Of a stretch of DNA of 64,000 nucleotides, positions 7,144 to 15,561 are shown piece after piece. Made by a program: the position numbers and the translations under genes. A model generated the notes under the pieces. It did not search any database. It worked only from the letters and a program-made list of their open reading frames with translations, and was not told the DNA's origin. The first letter of the stretch is position 1. Every line of letters starts with the position of its first letter. This stretch comes from Nonomuraea aurantiaca (GTDB lineage Bacteria; Actinomycetota; Actinomycetes; Streptosporangiales; Streptosporangiaceae). The DNA is taken from the NCBI RefSeq assembly GCF_020215705.1, contig NZ_JAIWNB010000010.1:248001-312000 (forward strand), written 5' to 3'.

Positions 7144-7565
7144 GAGTTCAGCGCGCCCATGAGCTCCTCGCGGTACTCCTCCATGGCCATGGGGTTCCCG
7201 TAGTCCCGGGAATGGACGATCAAGCCGTCCCGCACCCGGATGACCATGATGTACGACGAGACGACGGACCGCCCCGAGGCGACGAGAGAGCCGTGGATGT
7301 CGAACTCCACGATGACCACCTCGGGGTCAGTGGTCTCATGGATCAGCACGTTGTCCGTCCGCTCCCAGCGCAGCACGCCTTCGGCGGCCTTGAACCTGGC
7401 CCGCAGCTCCTCACGTCCCTGCGAGCGCCGAGGGATGCCGGCCGGGGCGAACGGTATTTCGATCACGACGTCGGGGGCGTACAGGTCGGCCAGTCCGCCG
7501 TCCACGGACGCCCGCAGGAAGCGATCGACGACCTCTCGGGCGGTCGGGTATGTCGGTACGGTCAT
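7140..7565 (-). CDS. SnoaL-like / NTF2-fold protein
   Basis: A 141-aa NTF2-superfamily protein of the SnoaL-like type. The family pattern is clear: an N-terminal helix (VVDRFLRASVDGGLADLYAPDVVIEIPFAP), then alternating strands ending in VHSRDYGNPMA. Members are polyketide cyclases, ketosteroid-isomerase-like enzymes or small-ligand binders; no specific reaction can be assigned. It is divergent from the TetR gene at 7673, and an operator-like palindrome lies between them, so TetR control is likely. A second SnoaL-like gene, also next to a TetR gene, lies at 15076-15549 and shares the FPFAPAG-type segment. Confidence 0.82.
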   Translation of the reverse strand: MTVPTYPTAREVVDRFLRASVDGGLADLYAPDVVIEIPFAPAGIPRRSQGREELRARFKAAEGVLRWERTDNVLIHETTDPEVVIVEFDIHGSLVASGRSVVSSYIMVIRVRDGLIVHSRDYGNPMAMEEYREELMGALNS

Positions 7566-7617
7566 GCGAACTCCTCGTTCTGCGTAGAATCGGAACGGTC
7601 AACCCGGTTAGACGCTA

Positions 7618-7633
7618 CGGAACGCTCGTTCCG
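7618..7633. promoter_or_regulatory. TetR operator palindrome between SnoaL-like and TetR genes
   Basis: CGGAACGCTCGTTCCG is a perfect 7-bp inverted repeat with a 2-bp centre. A second, looser pair of the same half-sites (CGTTC at 7576-7580 and GGAACG at 7592-7597) lies closer to the SnoaL-like start at 7565. The TetR start is at 7673. Position and form suggest autoregulation plus repression of the divergent gene. Confidence 0.72.
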
Positions 7634-7672
7634 CTTGTCAATCCGGGCACCGCCCGACGCATGGGAGGCCAC

Positions 7673-8413
7673 ATGACGAGCGCCGCTCGCGCGGACGCCC
7701 GGCACAACCGCGCCCGCGTGCTGGAGGCGGCCCAGGAGGCGTTCGCGGCGGAGGGTCTGTCAGTGCCGCTCGACGTGATCGCCAGACGCGCGGGCGTCGG
7801 CGCGGGCACGGTCTACCGGCACTTCCCCAGCAAGGAGGCGCTGTTCGAGGCGGTGGTCCACGACCGGATCGAACGCCTGGCCGACGAGCTCACCGCCCTG
7901 CTGGCCACCGGCGAAGCGGAGACCGGAGCGGCGTTCTTCACCGCCTTCTCCTCGACCGTCGAGCAGGCCGGACTCAACAAGGCGCTCTGCGAATCCTTCG
8001 CCTCCGGCCTCAAGGCGGAGATTGCGCTGGAGGCCCGGCGACGCTACGGCCTCGCCCTCGCCGCCCTGCTCGACCGGGCCCGCCAGGCAGGCGCCGTACG
8101 CCCGGACGCGCAGCTGACGGACGTCATGGCGCTGATGGCGGGATGCCTCACGATGGAGGCGCACAGCACCACCCCCGGCAGGCCCACCGCCCTGGTCCTG
8201 GACGGCCTCCGCGCCGGACGCTCCCCGCTGCCCACCGTAACGAAACCTGTGACGAAACTTGAGTCCCGTAACGAAACCTCTGCGGAGCCCGCTCCCGCGG
8301 CTCGCTGCGAGGAGTGCGGCACCATCATCCACGCGCCCCGCACCGGCCGCCCACCCCGCTTCTGCGGCGGCGCCTGCAGGCAGAAGGCCCACCGCCGCCG
8401 GACCACCGGCTGA
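7673..8413 (+). CDS. TetR-family regulator with a C-terminal Cys-rich tail
   Basis: A 246-aa TetR regulator. The HTH is at residues 15-60 (VIARRAGVGAGTVYRHFPSKEALF), followed by a helical ligand domain. After a Thr/Lys-rich linker the last 35 residues form a putative zinc ribbon: CEECG, then FCGGACRQ and KAHRRR, giving four cysteines in a CxxC-x(17)-CxxxC layout and a basic tail. The ATG at 7673 was chosen because GGGAGG precedes it by 4 nt and it leads straight into the HTH. It probably represses itself and the divergent SnoaL-like gene through the 7618-7633 palindrome. Ligand unknown. Confidence 0.88.
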   Translation: MTSAARADARHNRARVLEAAQEAFAAEGLSVPLDVIARRAGVGAGTVYRHFPSKEALFEAVVHDRIERLADELTALLATGEAETGAAFFTAFSSTVEQAGLNKALCESFASGLKAEIALEARRRYGLALAALLDRARQAGAVRPDAQLTDVMALMAGCLTMEAHSTTPGRPTALVLDGLRAGRSPLPTVTKPVTKLESRNETSAEPAPAARCEECGTIIHAPRTGRPPRFCGGACRQKAHRRRTTG

Positions 8414-8421
8414 CGGGTGGA

Positions 8422-9102
8422 CTACCAGGCCAGAGCCTCGCCGTCACGGAAGAACCCCCCGGTAGGCCCGCCATCCGGCAGATCCACCGCCCACAGCACG
8501 CTCCGCGCCCCCTCGGCGACCGGCCGCCCGCCGGCCCCGCCCATGTCGGTGGCCACCCACCCGGGGCAGACGGAGTTCACCAGGATCCGATCCTCGCGCA
8601 GCTCGGCGGCCAGCATCCTGGTCAGCGCGTTGAGCGCGGTCTTCGACACGGTGTACGCGGGAGTGCCGCCGCCCATGACGGCCAGCGACCCGGCCTCGCT
8701 GGAGACGTTCACCACCCGCCCATGATCGCCGGCCCGCAACGACGGCAGCAGCGCCAACGTCACCCGCCAGGTCCCCAGCAGGTTCGTCTCCAGAGCCTCC
8801 CGCACGACGTCGAGGTCGGCGTTCTCGGCTCGCTGCCAGGTGTCGTAGTGGATGGCGGCGTTGTTGACCAGGACATCTACCTTGTCGTACGGCAACTCCT
8901 CGACGAACCGGCGCACCGAGTCAGGATCACCGACATCCAGTTGCCGCGGCACCACGATCCCGCTCAGTCCGCTCGCCGCCTTCTCCGCCTTCCCCAGATC
9001 CCTGGCGGTAAGGATGACGGTGTCCCCCGCCAGCGCGAGCTGGCGACAGACCTCCAATCCGATGCCCCGGTTGGCCCCGGTGACCAGGCAGATTCGATTC
9101 AT
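8422..9102 (-). CDS. Short-chain dehydrogenase/reductase (SDR)
   Basis: A 226-aa classical SDR, NAD(P)-dependent. The cofactor motif TGANRGIG is at residues 8-15 and NNAAIH near residue 78. The catalytic Ser is in VNVSSEAGS near 127, and Tyr/Lys are in YTVSKTALN near 141-145. The C-terminal NSVCPGWVATDMGG is typical. It resembles carbonyl-reductase-like SDRs, but the substrate cannot be predicted. The ATG at 9102 starts directly before the Rossmann strand. The gene is convergent with the TetR gene, 8 bp apart, with no obvious partner. Confidence 0.9.
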   Translation of the reverse strand: MNRICLVTGANRGIGLEVCRQLALAGDTVILTARDLGKAEKAASGLSGIVVPRQLDVGDPDSVRRFVEELPYDKVDVLVNNAAIHYDTWQRAENADLDVVREALETNLLGTWRVTLALLPSLRAGDHGRVVNVSSEAGSLAVMGGGTPAYTVSKTALNALTRMLAAELREDRILVNSVCPGWVATDMGGAGGRPVAEGARSVLWAVDLPDGGPTGGFFRDGEALAW

Positions 9103-9305
9103 TCGTTCGAGCCTATCCCCGGGACCCGCTCCCCGAGCCCCATCCCAGGGTGACCAGAAGCACACGGAATCTCCCGCTACGTAGACGAGCCGGTATGCGA
9201 CGCAAGGGCGGGGTGCACAGACCGCGCCCGTAATTGGACGCGGAACATGCCGTGATTCCCATGCTGTGATGACTCGCGTTTGTCACACACACGGGGGTTC
9301 AACTC

Positions 9306-10583
9306 ATGCAGAAGAAAGTCCGCTTACGCCTGACCATCCTCAGCACCGCCTGTGCGCTGCTGCCCTTTCTGGGCGCGGGGGCAGCCACGGCGCAGACCGC
9401 CACCGACGACCCGGCCATGACCGCGCGGGCCACCGACGACTCGGGCGGCAAGACTCCGGACAGGGACGCGACAGGGCCGCGGGGGGCGGTGCCGGGCGGG
9501 TTCGCCGACTGGAAGGCGCTGTTCTCGGAGCAGACTCGGCTGAACGGGGTGGCCGACCGCCTCACCGAGTCGGCCGAGAACGCCGACGGGTACGGAGGGA
9601 TCATCGTCGCACCGGAGAACCACGAGGTACGCCTGTACTGGCGGGGCACGGTGCCGCCCGCCGTACAGACCACGATCGACCAGGGACGGCAGACGGCTCC
9701 GGTGACCGTACTGCCGGCCGCCTACACCAACGCGCAACTCCTGCAGGAGGCCGATAAGTGGGCCGAGGCCGGCCAGGCGAGCGGCGCGGCGCCGCAGCCG
9801 GACGGCAGCGGCATCCGGCTCTCGGTCACCGGGCAGGACACCGACCCGCAGCAGCTGCAGCGGCCCAGCGGCACGACCGCGCCGATCACCCTCGAGAAGG
9901 GAGAGGAGTTCAGCCCGGCCTACAGCAGGCAGGACGACGTGCCCAGCTACTACGCGGGCGGCCGGACCTGGAACCAGCAGTCGGGGGCCGGCTGCAGCTC
10001 CGGCTTCGCAGTCTATGACAAGTACGGCACCCCGGGGTTCCTCACCGCCGCTCACTGCGGCAATGTCTGGGACCAGTTCTACGACGGCGGAGGCATCAGC
10101 CCGGCGAACCACATGGGTCAGCTGTCCTGGCGCGTCGCCAAGCGAGACGCCGCGATCGTGCTCGCCGACGCGACCGCCAACGTCTTCGACGGCAGCAGCA
10201 CCGCCTCCACCAGCAACAAGGTGGTGGCGCTGTGGAAGGCGCACGTGGGCAACTTCGTCTGCAACTCCGGGGCCACCCTGGGCGAGAACTGCCTCATCAA
10301 GGTGACCGAGACCGGCTGGAGCGGCACTTACACCAACGGTCAGTACGTCAAGCACATGGTCCGCGCCAAGAGCGTCGGCGGCGGCTGCGCCGTCGCACAC
10401 GGTGACAGCGGGGGCCCGGTCTACTCCTACACCAACTGGTTCGACGAGGTCGCCGCCCAGGGCATCACCTCGGCCGTCAGCAAGAAGGTGTACTGCGGCG
10501 CCGCGGACGGCGGATCCGTGATCATATTCTCCCGCGTCTGGGACGTGGACCTGGAATTCGGCGCCTTGCTCCAGGTCTGGTAG
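9306..10583 (+). CDS. Secreted chymotrypsin-like serine protease (S1 family) with propeptide
   Basis: A 425-aa exported protease. A Sec signal peptide (KKVRLRLTILSTACALLPFLGAGAATAQ) covers residues 1-30. A region of about 190 residues follows, acting as propeptide or accessory domain, and the catalytic domain begins near residue 215. The triad is visible: H250 in LTAAHCG, D281 in KRDAAIV and S368 in GDSGGPV. Cysteines flanking His and Ser suggest disulfides. It would act outside the cell on proteins. The 140-bp upstream spacer (9166-9305) contains no gene; the ATG is preceded by a G-rich GGGGG. A strong hairpin 40 bp downstream acts as terminator. Confidence 0.92.
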   Translation: MQKKVRLRLTILSTACALLPFLGAGAATAQTATDDPAMTARATDDSGGKTPDRDATGPRGAVPGGFADWKALFSEQTRLNGVADRLTESAENADGYGGIIVAPENHEVRLYWRGTVPPAVQTTIDQGRQTAPVTVLPAAYTNAQLLQEADKWAEAGQASGAAPQPDGSGIRLSVTGQDTDPQQLQRPSGTTAPITLEKGEEFSPAYSRQDDVPSYYAGGRTWNQQSGAGCSSGFAVYDKYGTPGFLTAAHCGNVWDQFYDGGGISPANHMGQLSWRVAKRDAAIVLADATANVFDGSSTASTSNKVVALWKAHVGNFVCNSGATLGENCLIKVTETGWSGTYTNGQYVKHMVRAKSVGGGCAVAHGDSGGPVYSYTNWFDEVAAQGITSAVSKKVYCGAADGGSVIIFSRVWDVDLEFGALLQVW

Positions 10584-10623
10584 CCCTTGGGTCGCGCCGG
10601 ATCTTCCGAAGGACAGGAATGCC

Positions 10624-10654
10624 CGCCCACCCCGACCACGTGTCGGGGTGGGCG
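10624..10654 (+). terminator. Hairpin terminator after the protease gene
   Basis: A perfect 13-bp stem (CGCCCACCCCGAC, 10624-10636, with its complement 10642-10654) and a 5-nt loop lie 41 bp past the protease stop and before the next gene. There is no U-tract, as usual in high-GC actinomycetes. Confidence 0.8.
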
Positions 10655-10700
10655 ACGTGGTGTGCGCGCGGAGTGGCGTCGGCGTGTATGTCTGATAGCC

Positions 10701-11693
10701 ATGGAACAAAAGACCTTTTATCCACCGATTGAGCCGTACGAGACCGGGATGCTCGAAGTGGGCGACGGGAACGAGATCTATTGGGAGGTCAGCGGCAACC
10801 CCGACGGAAATCCTGTCGTCTTTCTGCATGGCGGTCCCGGGGGCGGGTCGTTACCGCCGCAGCGGCGGTTCTTCGATCCCGAGGCGTACCGCATCGTCCT
10901 GTTCGACCAGCGCAACTGCGGGCGCAGCCGACCACATGCGGCCGACCCCGGGGTGTCGCTGGAGACCAACACGACCTGGCACCTCGTGGCGGACATAGAG
11001 CGGCTCAGGCAGCACCTTGATATCGAGCGCTGGCAGGTGTTCGGTGGCTCGTGGGGGTCGACGCTCGCGCTGGCGTACGCGCGGCGGCACCCGGAGCGGG
11101 TGAGCGAGCTGGTGCTGCGCGGCGTCTACCTGGCGAGCAAGGCCGATGACGCGTGGGCGTTCACCGGCACCGGGTCGGCCCGGCTCTTTCCGCGGGAGTG
11201 GGCGGCCTTCCGCGACTTCATCCCTGAGACGGAGCGGGACGACCTGGTCGCCGCCTACCACCGCCGGTTGTCCGACCAGGACCCGGAGGTGCACGTACCG
11301 GCCGCGCGGGCCTGGGCGGCCTGGGAACTGTCGGCGAACACCCTGCTCCCCGCCCCGCCGCCACCTCTGGACGACCGGGAGCTGGTGGGCTTCTCCCGCA
11401 TCGAGGCGCACTACTTCAGCCAGGCGTGTTTCCTGGAGGAGGGCGAGCTGCTCGACGTGGCCGCGATCCGGCACATCCCGTGCGTGATCGTGAACGGCCG
11501 CTATGACATGAAGACGCCGCCTGACGCGGCGTGGGACCTGCATCTGGCCTGGCCGGAGGCGGAGCTGCGGATCGTCGAGGACGCCGGTCACGCGGGCGCC
11601 GAACCCGGCACGCTGCACGAGCTCATCGCGGCCACGGACGGCTACCGCTCCGCCTCCCTCGTTCAGCCGCCCACCGTGGGGCGGATCGCGTGA
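10701..11693 (+). CDS. pip: Prolyl iminopeptidase
   Basis: A 330-aa alpha/beta-hydrolase peptidase of family S33 that removes N-terminal proline from peptides in the cytoplasm. Diagnostic features are the oxyanion motif HGGPGGG (residues 43-49), FDQRNCGRS (68-76), the nucleophile elbow GGSWGS with S117, catalytic Asp in NGRYDMKTP and His in DAGHAG. Length and motif order fit proline iminopeptidase rather than a general hydrolase. The ATG at 10701 begins the usual N-terminus (FYPPIEPYETGML); upstream codons encode no family sequence. Its 3' end overlaps the truncated sigma gene by 31 bp on the other strand. Confidence 0.92.
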   Translation: MEQKTFYPPIEPYETGMLEVGDGNEIYWEVSGNPDGNPVVFLHGGPGGGSLPPQRRFFDPEAYRIVLFDQRNCGRSRPHAADPGVSLETNTTWHLVADIERLRQHLDIERWQVFGGSWGSTLALAYARRHPERVSELVLRGVYLASKADDAWAFTGTGSARLFPREWAAFRDFIPETERDDLVAAYHRRLSDQDPEVHVPAARAWAAWELSANTLLPAPPPPLDDRELVGFSRIEAHYFSQACFLEEGELLDVAAIRHIPCVIVNGRYDMKTPPDAAWDLHLAWPEAELRIVEDAGHAGAEPGTLHELIAATDGYRSASLVQPPTVGRIA

Positions 11694-12154
11694 CGGCTGC
11701 CAGGCGGGAGTGTGACAGACGGGCGGGAATCTGGCAGGCGGGCGGGAGTCTGGCCAGCGGCGCCGCCTGCAAATCCGGCCATGGCTTGGAAGGCCTGCCT
11801 GGCCGCGCTTTCCGCGTCGATCCGCTCTTCCAGCTCGGCGACATCGTCGGAGTCGAGCTGCCTTCGCCCGCGTATGCGATCGGCCAGTCTCGTCTCCTTG
11901 AACGCCCGCCGCCGCTCGGCCGAGAGAGTGTTGCGAGCCACGCCGTACAACCACGCGATCTCGCTACCGAGCCCGGGCCGGTAGGTGTGGGCGGAGTCGA
12001 GCACCGCGAGGAAGACCTCCGCCACCAGGTCGGCGACCGTGTGCGGATCATCGACCCGGCGAGCCAGGAACCGCGTGATCGCGTCGACGTGGCGCCGGTA
12101 GAAGGCTTCGAAAGCCTCCGGGTCTGTGGCGATGTCCGACTGTCTGCGACGCAC
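11663..12154 (-). pseudogene. ECF sigma factor gene lacking region 4 (3'-truncated)
   Basis: The first 120 residues are a normal ECF sigma-70 region 2 plus linker: FEAFYRRHVDAITRFLARRV, the core-binding VADLVAEVFLAVL, and EIAWLYGVARNTLSAERRR for -10 recognition. In relatives the segment after RIDAESAARQAFQAMA continues into region 4 with its -35-binding HTH. Here it changes to GFAGGAAGQTPARLPDSRPS..., encoded by 19-bp tandem repeats and by the antisense of the pip 3' end. Without region 4 the protein should not recognise a -35 element. The start is a GTG, with GGGAG 8 nt upstream. No anti-sigma gene follows. A functional region-2-only regulator is possible but less likely than decay. Confidence 0.75.
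11703..11759. repeat. 19-bp tandem repeat, three copies, at the sigma truncation point
   Basis: Units begin at 11703, 11722 and 11741, each starting GGCGGGA(G/A)T and followed by (G/C)TG(A/G)C. They fill the spacer just past the pip stop and encode the aberrant C-terminus of the truncated sigma factor, so they probably mark the deletion or rearrangement site. Confidence 0.75.
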
Positions 12155-12231
12155 CGGCCATGCTCCCTTCGTCGATTACCTCCCTTCTTGGTCAGCTGCC
12201 GAAAAGGCGTTATGAGAGTGAGCAGAGACGA

Positions 12232-12304
12232 CAATGTTCCCGGCGCGCGACGGTCGCGGGCCGGGAACATTGGTCATGGCCCCGCCGTCAACGCGGCGGG
12301 CCCT
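12232..12304 (-). terminator. Two stem-loops downstream of the secreted serine hydrolase
   Basis: CAATGTTCCCGGC (12232-12244) pairs perfectly with GCCGGGAACATTG (12260-12272). A second GC stem (CCGCCG/CGGCGG) lies at about 12279-12301, 9 bp past the hydrolase stop. They separate it from the truncated sigma gene. Confidence 0.65.
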
Positions 12305-12312
12305 GCGGATGA

Positions 12313-13746
12313 TCAGCTCTTGGTACGTCGGGCGAGCCAGGCGGCCTCGTACCGGTCGATCGCCGAGCCCAGCTGGGCCAGCTTCTCGGTGTAGGCGACC
12401 GGGTAGATGCCGGGCTCGGTCGCCGGCCGGTTGGCGTCCACGTACTGGGTGCCGAGGTTGGTGAAGGCCACGACGACGTAGTGGCGGCCCGCCTTGCCCG
12501 GCAGGGACCGCACGATGCCCGCGTCAGCTCCCGAGTTGCCGACCCAGCCGGTCTTGTGCGCGAACGTGACCTGCGCCTGCTTGTTGCAGGGCCGGACGTC
12601 CTTGCCGAACTTGTTGCCCTCGACCGTCACCGTGCCATCGGCGGCCACCCACCGCGAAGCCACCCGCTGCGGGATGCCCGCGGCCGGGTACGCGCTGCCG
12701 CACCGGTTGGTGGTGGAGAGCATGTCGTTGAAGCCCTGCTCGCCGAGCAGCTTCTTGAAGACCTGGCGGGAGGTGGGGCTCAGCACCGCGCCGGTGACCG
12801 GTGCGCCGTTGGGGGCGGTCCACGCCGTGCCCTGTACGCCATCGACCAGCGCGAGCAGCTTGGCCGTGTCCAACGAGCTCATCGTGACGGGGTTGGACCA
12901 GCGGCCGCCGTTGGCGGGGTTGGTGTTCTTCAGCTGCATGGTCTCCAGGCCCAGGTCCTGGAAGGTCTGGTTGAGCTCGTCCACCGCGCCCTTGTCGTGC
13001 AGCAGCTTCACCAGCGCACAGGACGCGGCGTTGGAGGAGGAGGTGATCGAGGCGTCCATGTAGGCGCTGATGGTGTTGCTCGACGGTCCACCGCACAGTG
13101 AGCTGACCGTGGTCGGCTGGTAGTCGTAGGTGTCGTCGAGCTTGATCACGCCCTTGTCCACCAGGCGCAGCACCCCGAAGTTGACCATCAGTTTCAGGAC
13201 GGAGGCCGGGTAGGGGAGCATGAAGTCGATGGGCGCGTTCTCCCGGCCCGGCACGATGTCGATGGTGCCCTTGCCCTGGTTGGCGTACCATCCGGCGTCG
13301 TCCCACTGCCGCCAGCGCACCTGGTCGGTGTGGAAGTTCTGGTCCACCGGCACGACGATCCCGTTCGGATACTGCGGGCTCATCAGGACCGTGCCGGACG
13401 ACACCGGCCGGCCCCGCCGGTCCAGTTCCAGTACGGTCACGTCGAGTTGCGGCTGCTGGACGATGGGTTTGGGATCGGCCGCATTGGCGAACAACCGGGC
13501 GTAGTCGGCGGCCGTCCTCGCGTCCTTGTCGACCCCGCCGGAAAGCGTCCGAGCCTGCGGGGACGTCGGCGGCGCCAGGTCCAGGACCTGCTCGAAGCGC
13601 AGATCGTCCATGGTGTCTTGCAGGAAGGCGGCGACGCCGCCGGCATCGGCGCTGGCCTGGGCCGGCGGCGTCACGGCGGCTAACAGCAGCGAGGCGGTGG
13701 ACAGCGCGGCCACGGCACGACTCGTTCTGGTTCGGAAAATAGACAC
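12313..13746 (-). CDS. Secreted class A beta-lactamase-like serine hydrolase
   Basis: A 477-aa exported protein. The signal peptide covers residues 1-34 (SRAVAALSTASLLLAAVTPPAQASA). The three penicillin-recognising motifs are in order: SxxK as S182-V-L-K185 in PYPASVLKLM, SxN as S-S-N239, and KTG at 398-400. This makes it a beta-lactamase or D,D-peptidase-fold enzyme acting on beta-lactams or peptidoglycan outside the cell. At 477 residues it is much longer than ordinary class A beta-lactamases (about 290): about 150 extra residues precede the SxxK and about 70 follow KTG. Hydrolysis of beta-lactams is therefore not certain. It is monocistronic, with terminator hairpins downstream. Confidence 0.85.
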   Translation of the reverse strand: MSIFRTRTSRAVAALSTASLLLAAVTPPAQASADAGGVAAFLQDTMDDLRFEQVLDLAPPTSPQARTLSGGVDKDARTAADYARLFANAADPKPIVQQPQLDVTVLELDRRGRPVSSGTVLMSPQYPNGIVVPVDQNFHTDQVRWRQWDDAGWYANQGKGTIDIVPGRENAPIDFMLPYPASVLKLMVNFGVLRLVDKGVIKLDDTYDYQPTTVSSLCGGPSSNTISAYMDASITSSSNAASCALVKLLHDKGAVDELNQTFQDLGLETMQLKNTNPANGGRWSNPVTMSSLDTAKLLALVDGVQGTAWTAPNGAPVTGAVLSPTSRQVFKKLLGEQGFNDMLSTTNRCGSAYPAAGIPQRVASRWVAADGTVTVEGNKFGKDVRPCNKQAQVTFAHKTGWVGNSGADAGIVRSLPGKAGRHYVVVAFTNLGTQYVDANRPATEPGIYPVAYTEKLAQLGSAIDRYEAAWLARRTKS

Positions 13747-14487
13747 GATCTGTAATCCTCCTGGGTAGACGTTCCCGGCTTAGGGAGTCCAGGTTTGTCG
13801 GTAGGTGACGCGGACCTCGAACACAGCGAGGAACGGGCTCGCTCGTCCATGGAAAGAGCACTCAGAGGGGCAACCGTCACACGACCAGCCCCCGGCGAGG
13901 GCGATCGCACCGCATGGCCGGGGGCTATCCCCGTGAGCTCACCCGTCCGAGCCCGCTCATAGGTGACGACCTCAGAGCCCTTCGCGGCTTATCACCCGCC
14001 GCTCGATGACATCTGCGCCCCGTCATGGCATCCCCCGATGCAGGTTCGTGACCTTAACACAGTCTGGATCTTGGTTTCGGATTTTCGACGCCTTCGACTT
14101 CACCCGCCGCGCAGACCGGACCAAGCCACCGTCACGCACGCCCCATCCGACCGCGAACGGGTAGGAATCGCCCAGACATCCACATCCCTCAGGTCTCCTA
14201 CGGGATCCCGATACGAAGCAGATCGGTGATCGCGGGCGGCTTTCCGGGAACCAGGCCGCTACCCGAGCTCATGCATACCTCTATCATCTGGATCCTCATC
14301 AGTATTGCCACGAAGCAGCCTTCGAGTTCACGCCGTGGCAGAGGATGAGGTGGAGGGTGCAGGCGCAGTCGAGTGCCTCGCTGGGGGTGCCCGTTGGTCA
14401 GCCGTTCATAATCCTCGGCGACCCCGACGGCTCCTCGTAGAGCCTGCCCGCCTAGATCGGTCGGCGGGCGTATCCCCCCATGTCAGG
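13747..14487. other. 741-bp spacer without a recognisable gene
   Basis: No open frame here looks coding; short frames lack family features, SD sites or the expected third-position bias. One stem-loop, AGCCCCCGGC (13887-13896) with GCCGGGGGCT (13917-13926), lies about 140-180 bp upstream of the hydrolase start and could be a leader structure. The stretch 13970-14320 is less GC-rich than its surroundings and shows nothing identifiable. Confidence 0.5.
14446..14469 (-). terminator. Hairpin terminator after the second TetR gene
   Basis: GCCCGCC (14446-14452) and GGCGGGC (14463-14469) form a 7-bp GC stem with a 10-nt loop, 19 bp past the TetR stop at 14488. Confidence 0.6.
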
Positions 14488-15069
14488 TCATCGAGCGGCG
14501 AGGACCCGCGCCCACGGCTCATCGATGTCGGCCAGACCCAGGACGGCGACCACGTTGTCGAGCATTCCGGCGCCGAACCAGCGCCGCACGGCGTCGTCGT
14601 TGCCCAGCAACTGCCGAACGACGTCGACCTGCTTGGCGTAGCACCGACGCACGGCCTCCCCTACCAGCGGCTCACCGGCGGCACAGTTGGCGTGCATGAG
14701 GAAACGCAGGATGGTCCGATCCGCGATGAGCGCGGCATACGCGCCGCGCGCCGCATCCAACACCGCCTCGGACGTCGGCCCGGCCCCACCAGACGCCGCC
14801 TCGGACACCGGACCGACCCCACCCGACACCCGCGAGTGCGTGACCAAGGTTTCGGTCATCACGACGGACACGTGGTCGACCACCGCCGCGAACAGCGCCT
14901 GCTTGTTCGGGTACAGGCGATAGAGGTACGGCTGAGAGATGCCGACCCGCTCGGCTATCTCGTGCGTCGTCGTACCGTAGAAACCCTTCTGCGCGAAGCA
15001 GTCCATCGCGGCGGCCACGATGGCCCGACGTCGTTCGTCGCTCTTCGTGCTGGTGCCGGCGGCGGGCAT
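14488..15069 (-). CDS. TetR-family regulator, operonic with a SnoaL-like gene
   Basis: A 193-aa TetR regulator. The HTH is at residues 13-58 (TTTHEIAERVGISQPYLYRLYPNKQALF). The ligand domain contains a Gly/Ser/Pro-rich insert at about residues 80-101 made of two 11-residue repeats (VSGGVGPVSEA / ASGGAGPTSEA). The GIxQPYLYRL form groups it with TetR proteins that control small oxidoreductase or isomerase genes. It starts 6 bp after the SnoaL-like stop, so both are co-transcribed. An imperfect 20-bp palindrome lies upstream of the pair and is the likely operator. Inducer unknown. Confidence 0.88.
   Translation of the reverse strand: MPAAGTSTKSDERRRAIVAAAMDCFAQKGFYGTTTHEIAERVGISQPYLYRLYPNKQALFAAVVDHVSVVMTETLVTHSRVSGGVGPVSEAASGGAGPTSEAVLDAARGAYAALIADRTILRFLMHANCAAGEPLVGEAVRRCYAKQVDVVRQLLGNDDAVRRWFGAGMLDNVVAVLGLADIDEPWARVLAAR
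14765..14830 (-). repeat. 33-bp in-frame tandem repeat inside the TetR gene
   Basis: Units at 14765-14797 and 14798-14830 match at 27 of 33 bases and encode the 11-residue repeat in the TetR ligand domain. Same unit length as the repeats in and after the PfkB kinase gene. Confidence 0.8.
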
Positions 15070-15075
15070 GGGCTC

Positions 15076-15549
15076 TCAGCCTCCAAAAGTCACGCTGAGG
15101 TCAGGGTCGGACGGCACGTCGTGGGGTGCGAGGGCCTCGATCGCCACCAGCGGGTTCCAGTAGTCCAGGTAGTGGGTGATGCGCGCCTCGTCATCGGTCC
15201 GGACGACGGAGATGCACTTCTGCTCGTACGGCTTCCCGGTCGGCAGTGCAGTGCCCGTCGAGCGGAATTCGGCGATCACGAGACTCGGATCGACCGTGGG
15301 ATGGAACGCCAGGTCGACGAACTCTACGTCGAAGGTCTCGGGAAAGTTGCTCATGTGCGCGAGCAGTGCGTCGCGCCCCGTTACCCGTAGCGGCACGCCG
15401 GCCGGCGCGAACGGAAACTCGAGCACCGCGTCCGGGGCGAACAGCGTCACCCATTCGTCGACGCGGCCCGCCGCGGTAAGCCGCAGATGCTCGGCCACGG
15501 TGTGCTGGGCAGCGGCGCGGCGGCCGGCGTCGTCTGGCTCGGCTGTCAT
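15076..15549 (-). CDS. SnoaL-like / NTF2-fold protein
   Basis: A 157-aa NTF2-fold protein. The helix HTVAEHLRLTAAGRVDEWVTLFAPDAVLEFPFAPAGVP is followed by the beta sheet and a C-terminal HYLDYWNPLVAIEAL, the usual SnoaL-like ending. The FPFAPAG segment is shared with the SnoaL-like protein at 7140-7565, suggesting they are paralogues; each is paired with its own TetR. The reaction, if any, is unknown. It is the first gene of a two-gene operon with TetR. The TetR-type palindrome at 15562-15581 lies 13 bp upstream of the start. Confidence 0.82.
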   Translation of the reverse strand: MTAEPDDAGRRAAAQHTVAEHLRLTAAGRVDEWVTLFAPDAVLEFPFAPAGVPLRVTGRDALLAHMSNFPETFDVEFVDLAFHPTVDPSLVIAEFRSTGTALPTGKPYEQKCISVVRTDDEARITHYLDYWNPLVAIEALAPHDVPSDPDLSVTFGG

Positions 15550-15561
15550 ATCCGCTCCTAT

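Noticed and set aside
12313..13746. Dedicated antibiotic-resistance beta-lactamase
   Set aside because: SxxK, SxN and KTG motifs are present, but the extra N- and C-terminal regions and lack of resistance context do not allow that claim; left as a serine hydrolase.
13963..14229. 88-codon frame in the 13.7-14.5 kb spacer
   Set aside because: No SD, poor third-position bias and no recognisable domain.
14305..15390. 361-codon plus-strand frame across the TetR and SnoaL-like genes
   Set aside because: Antisense to two recognisable proteins with start codons and operator; no family sequence in this frame.
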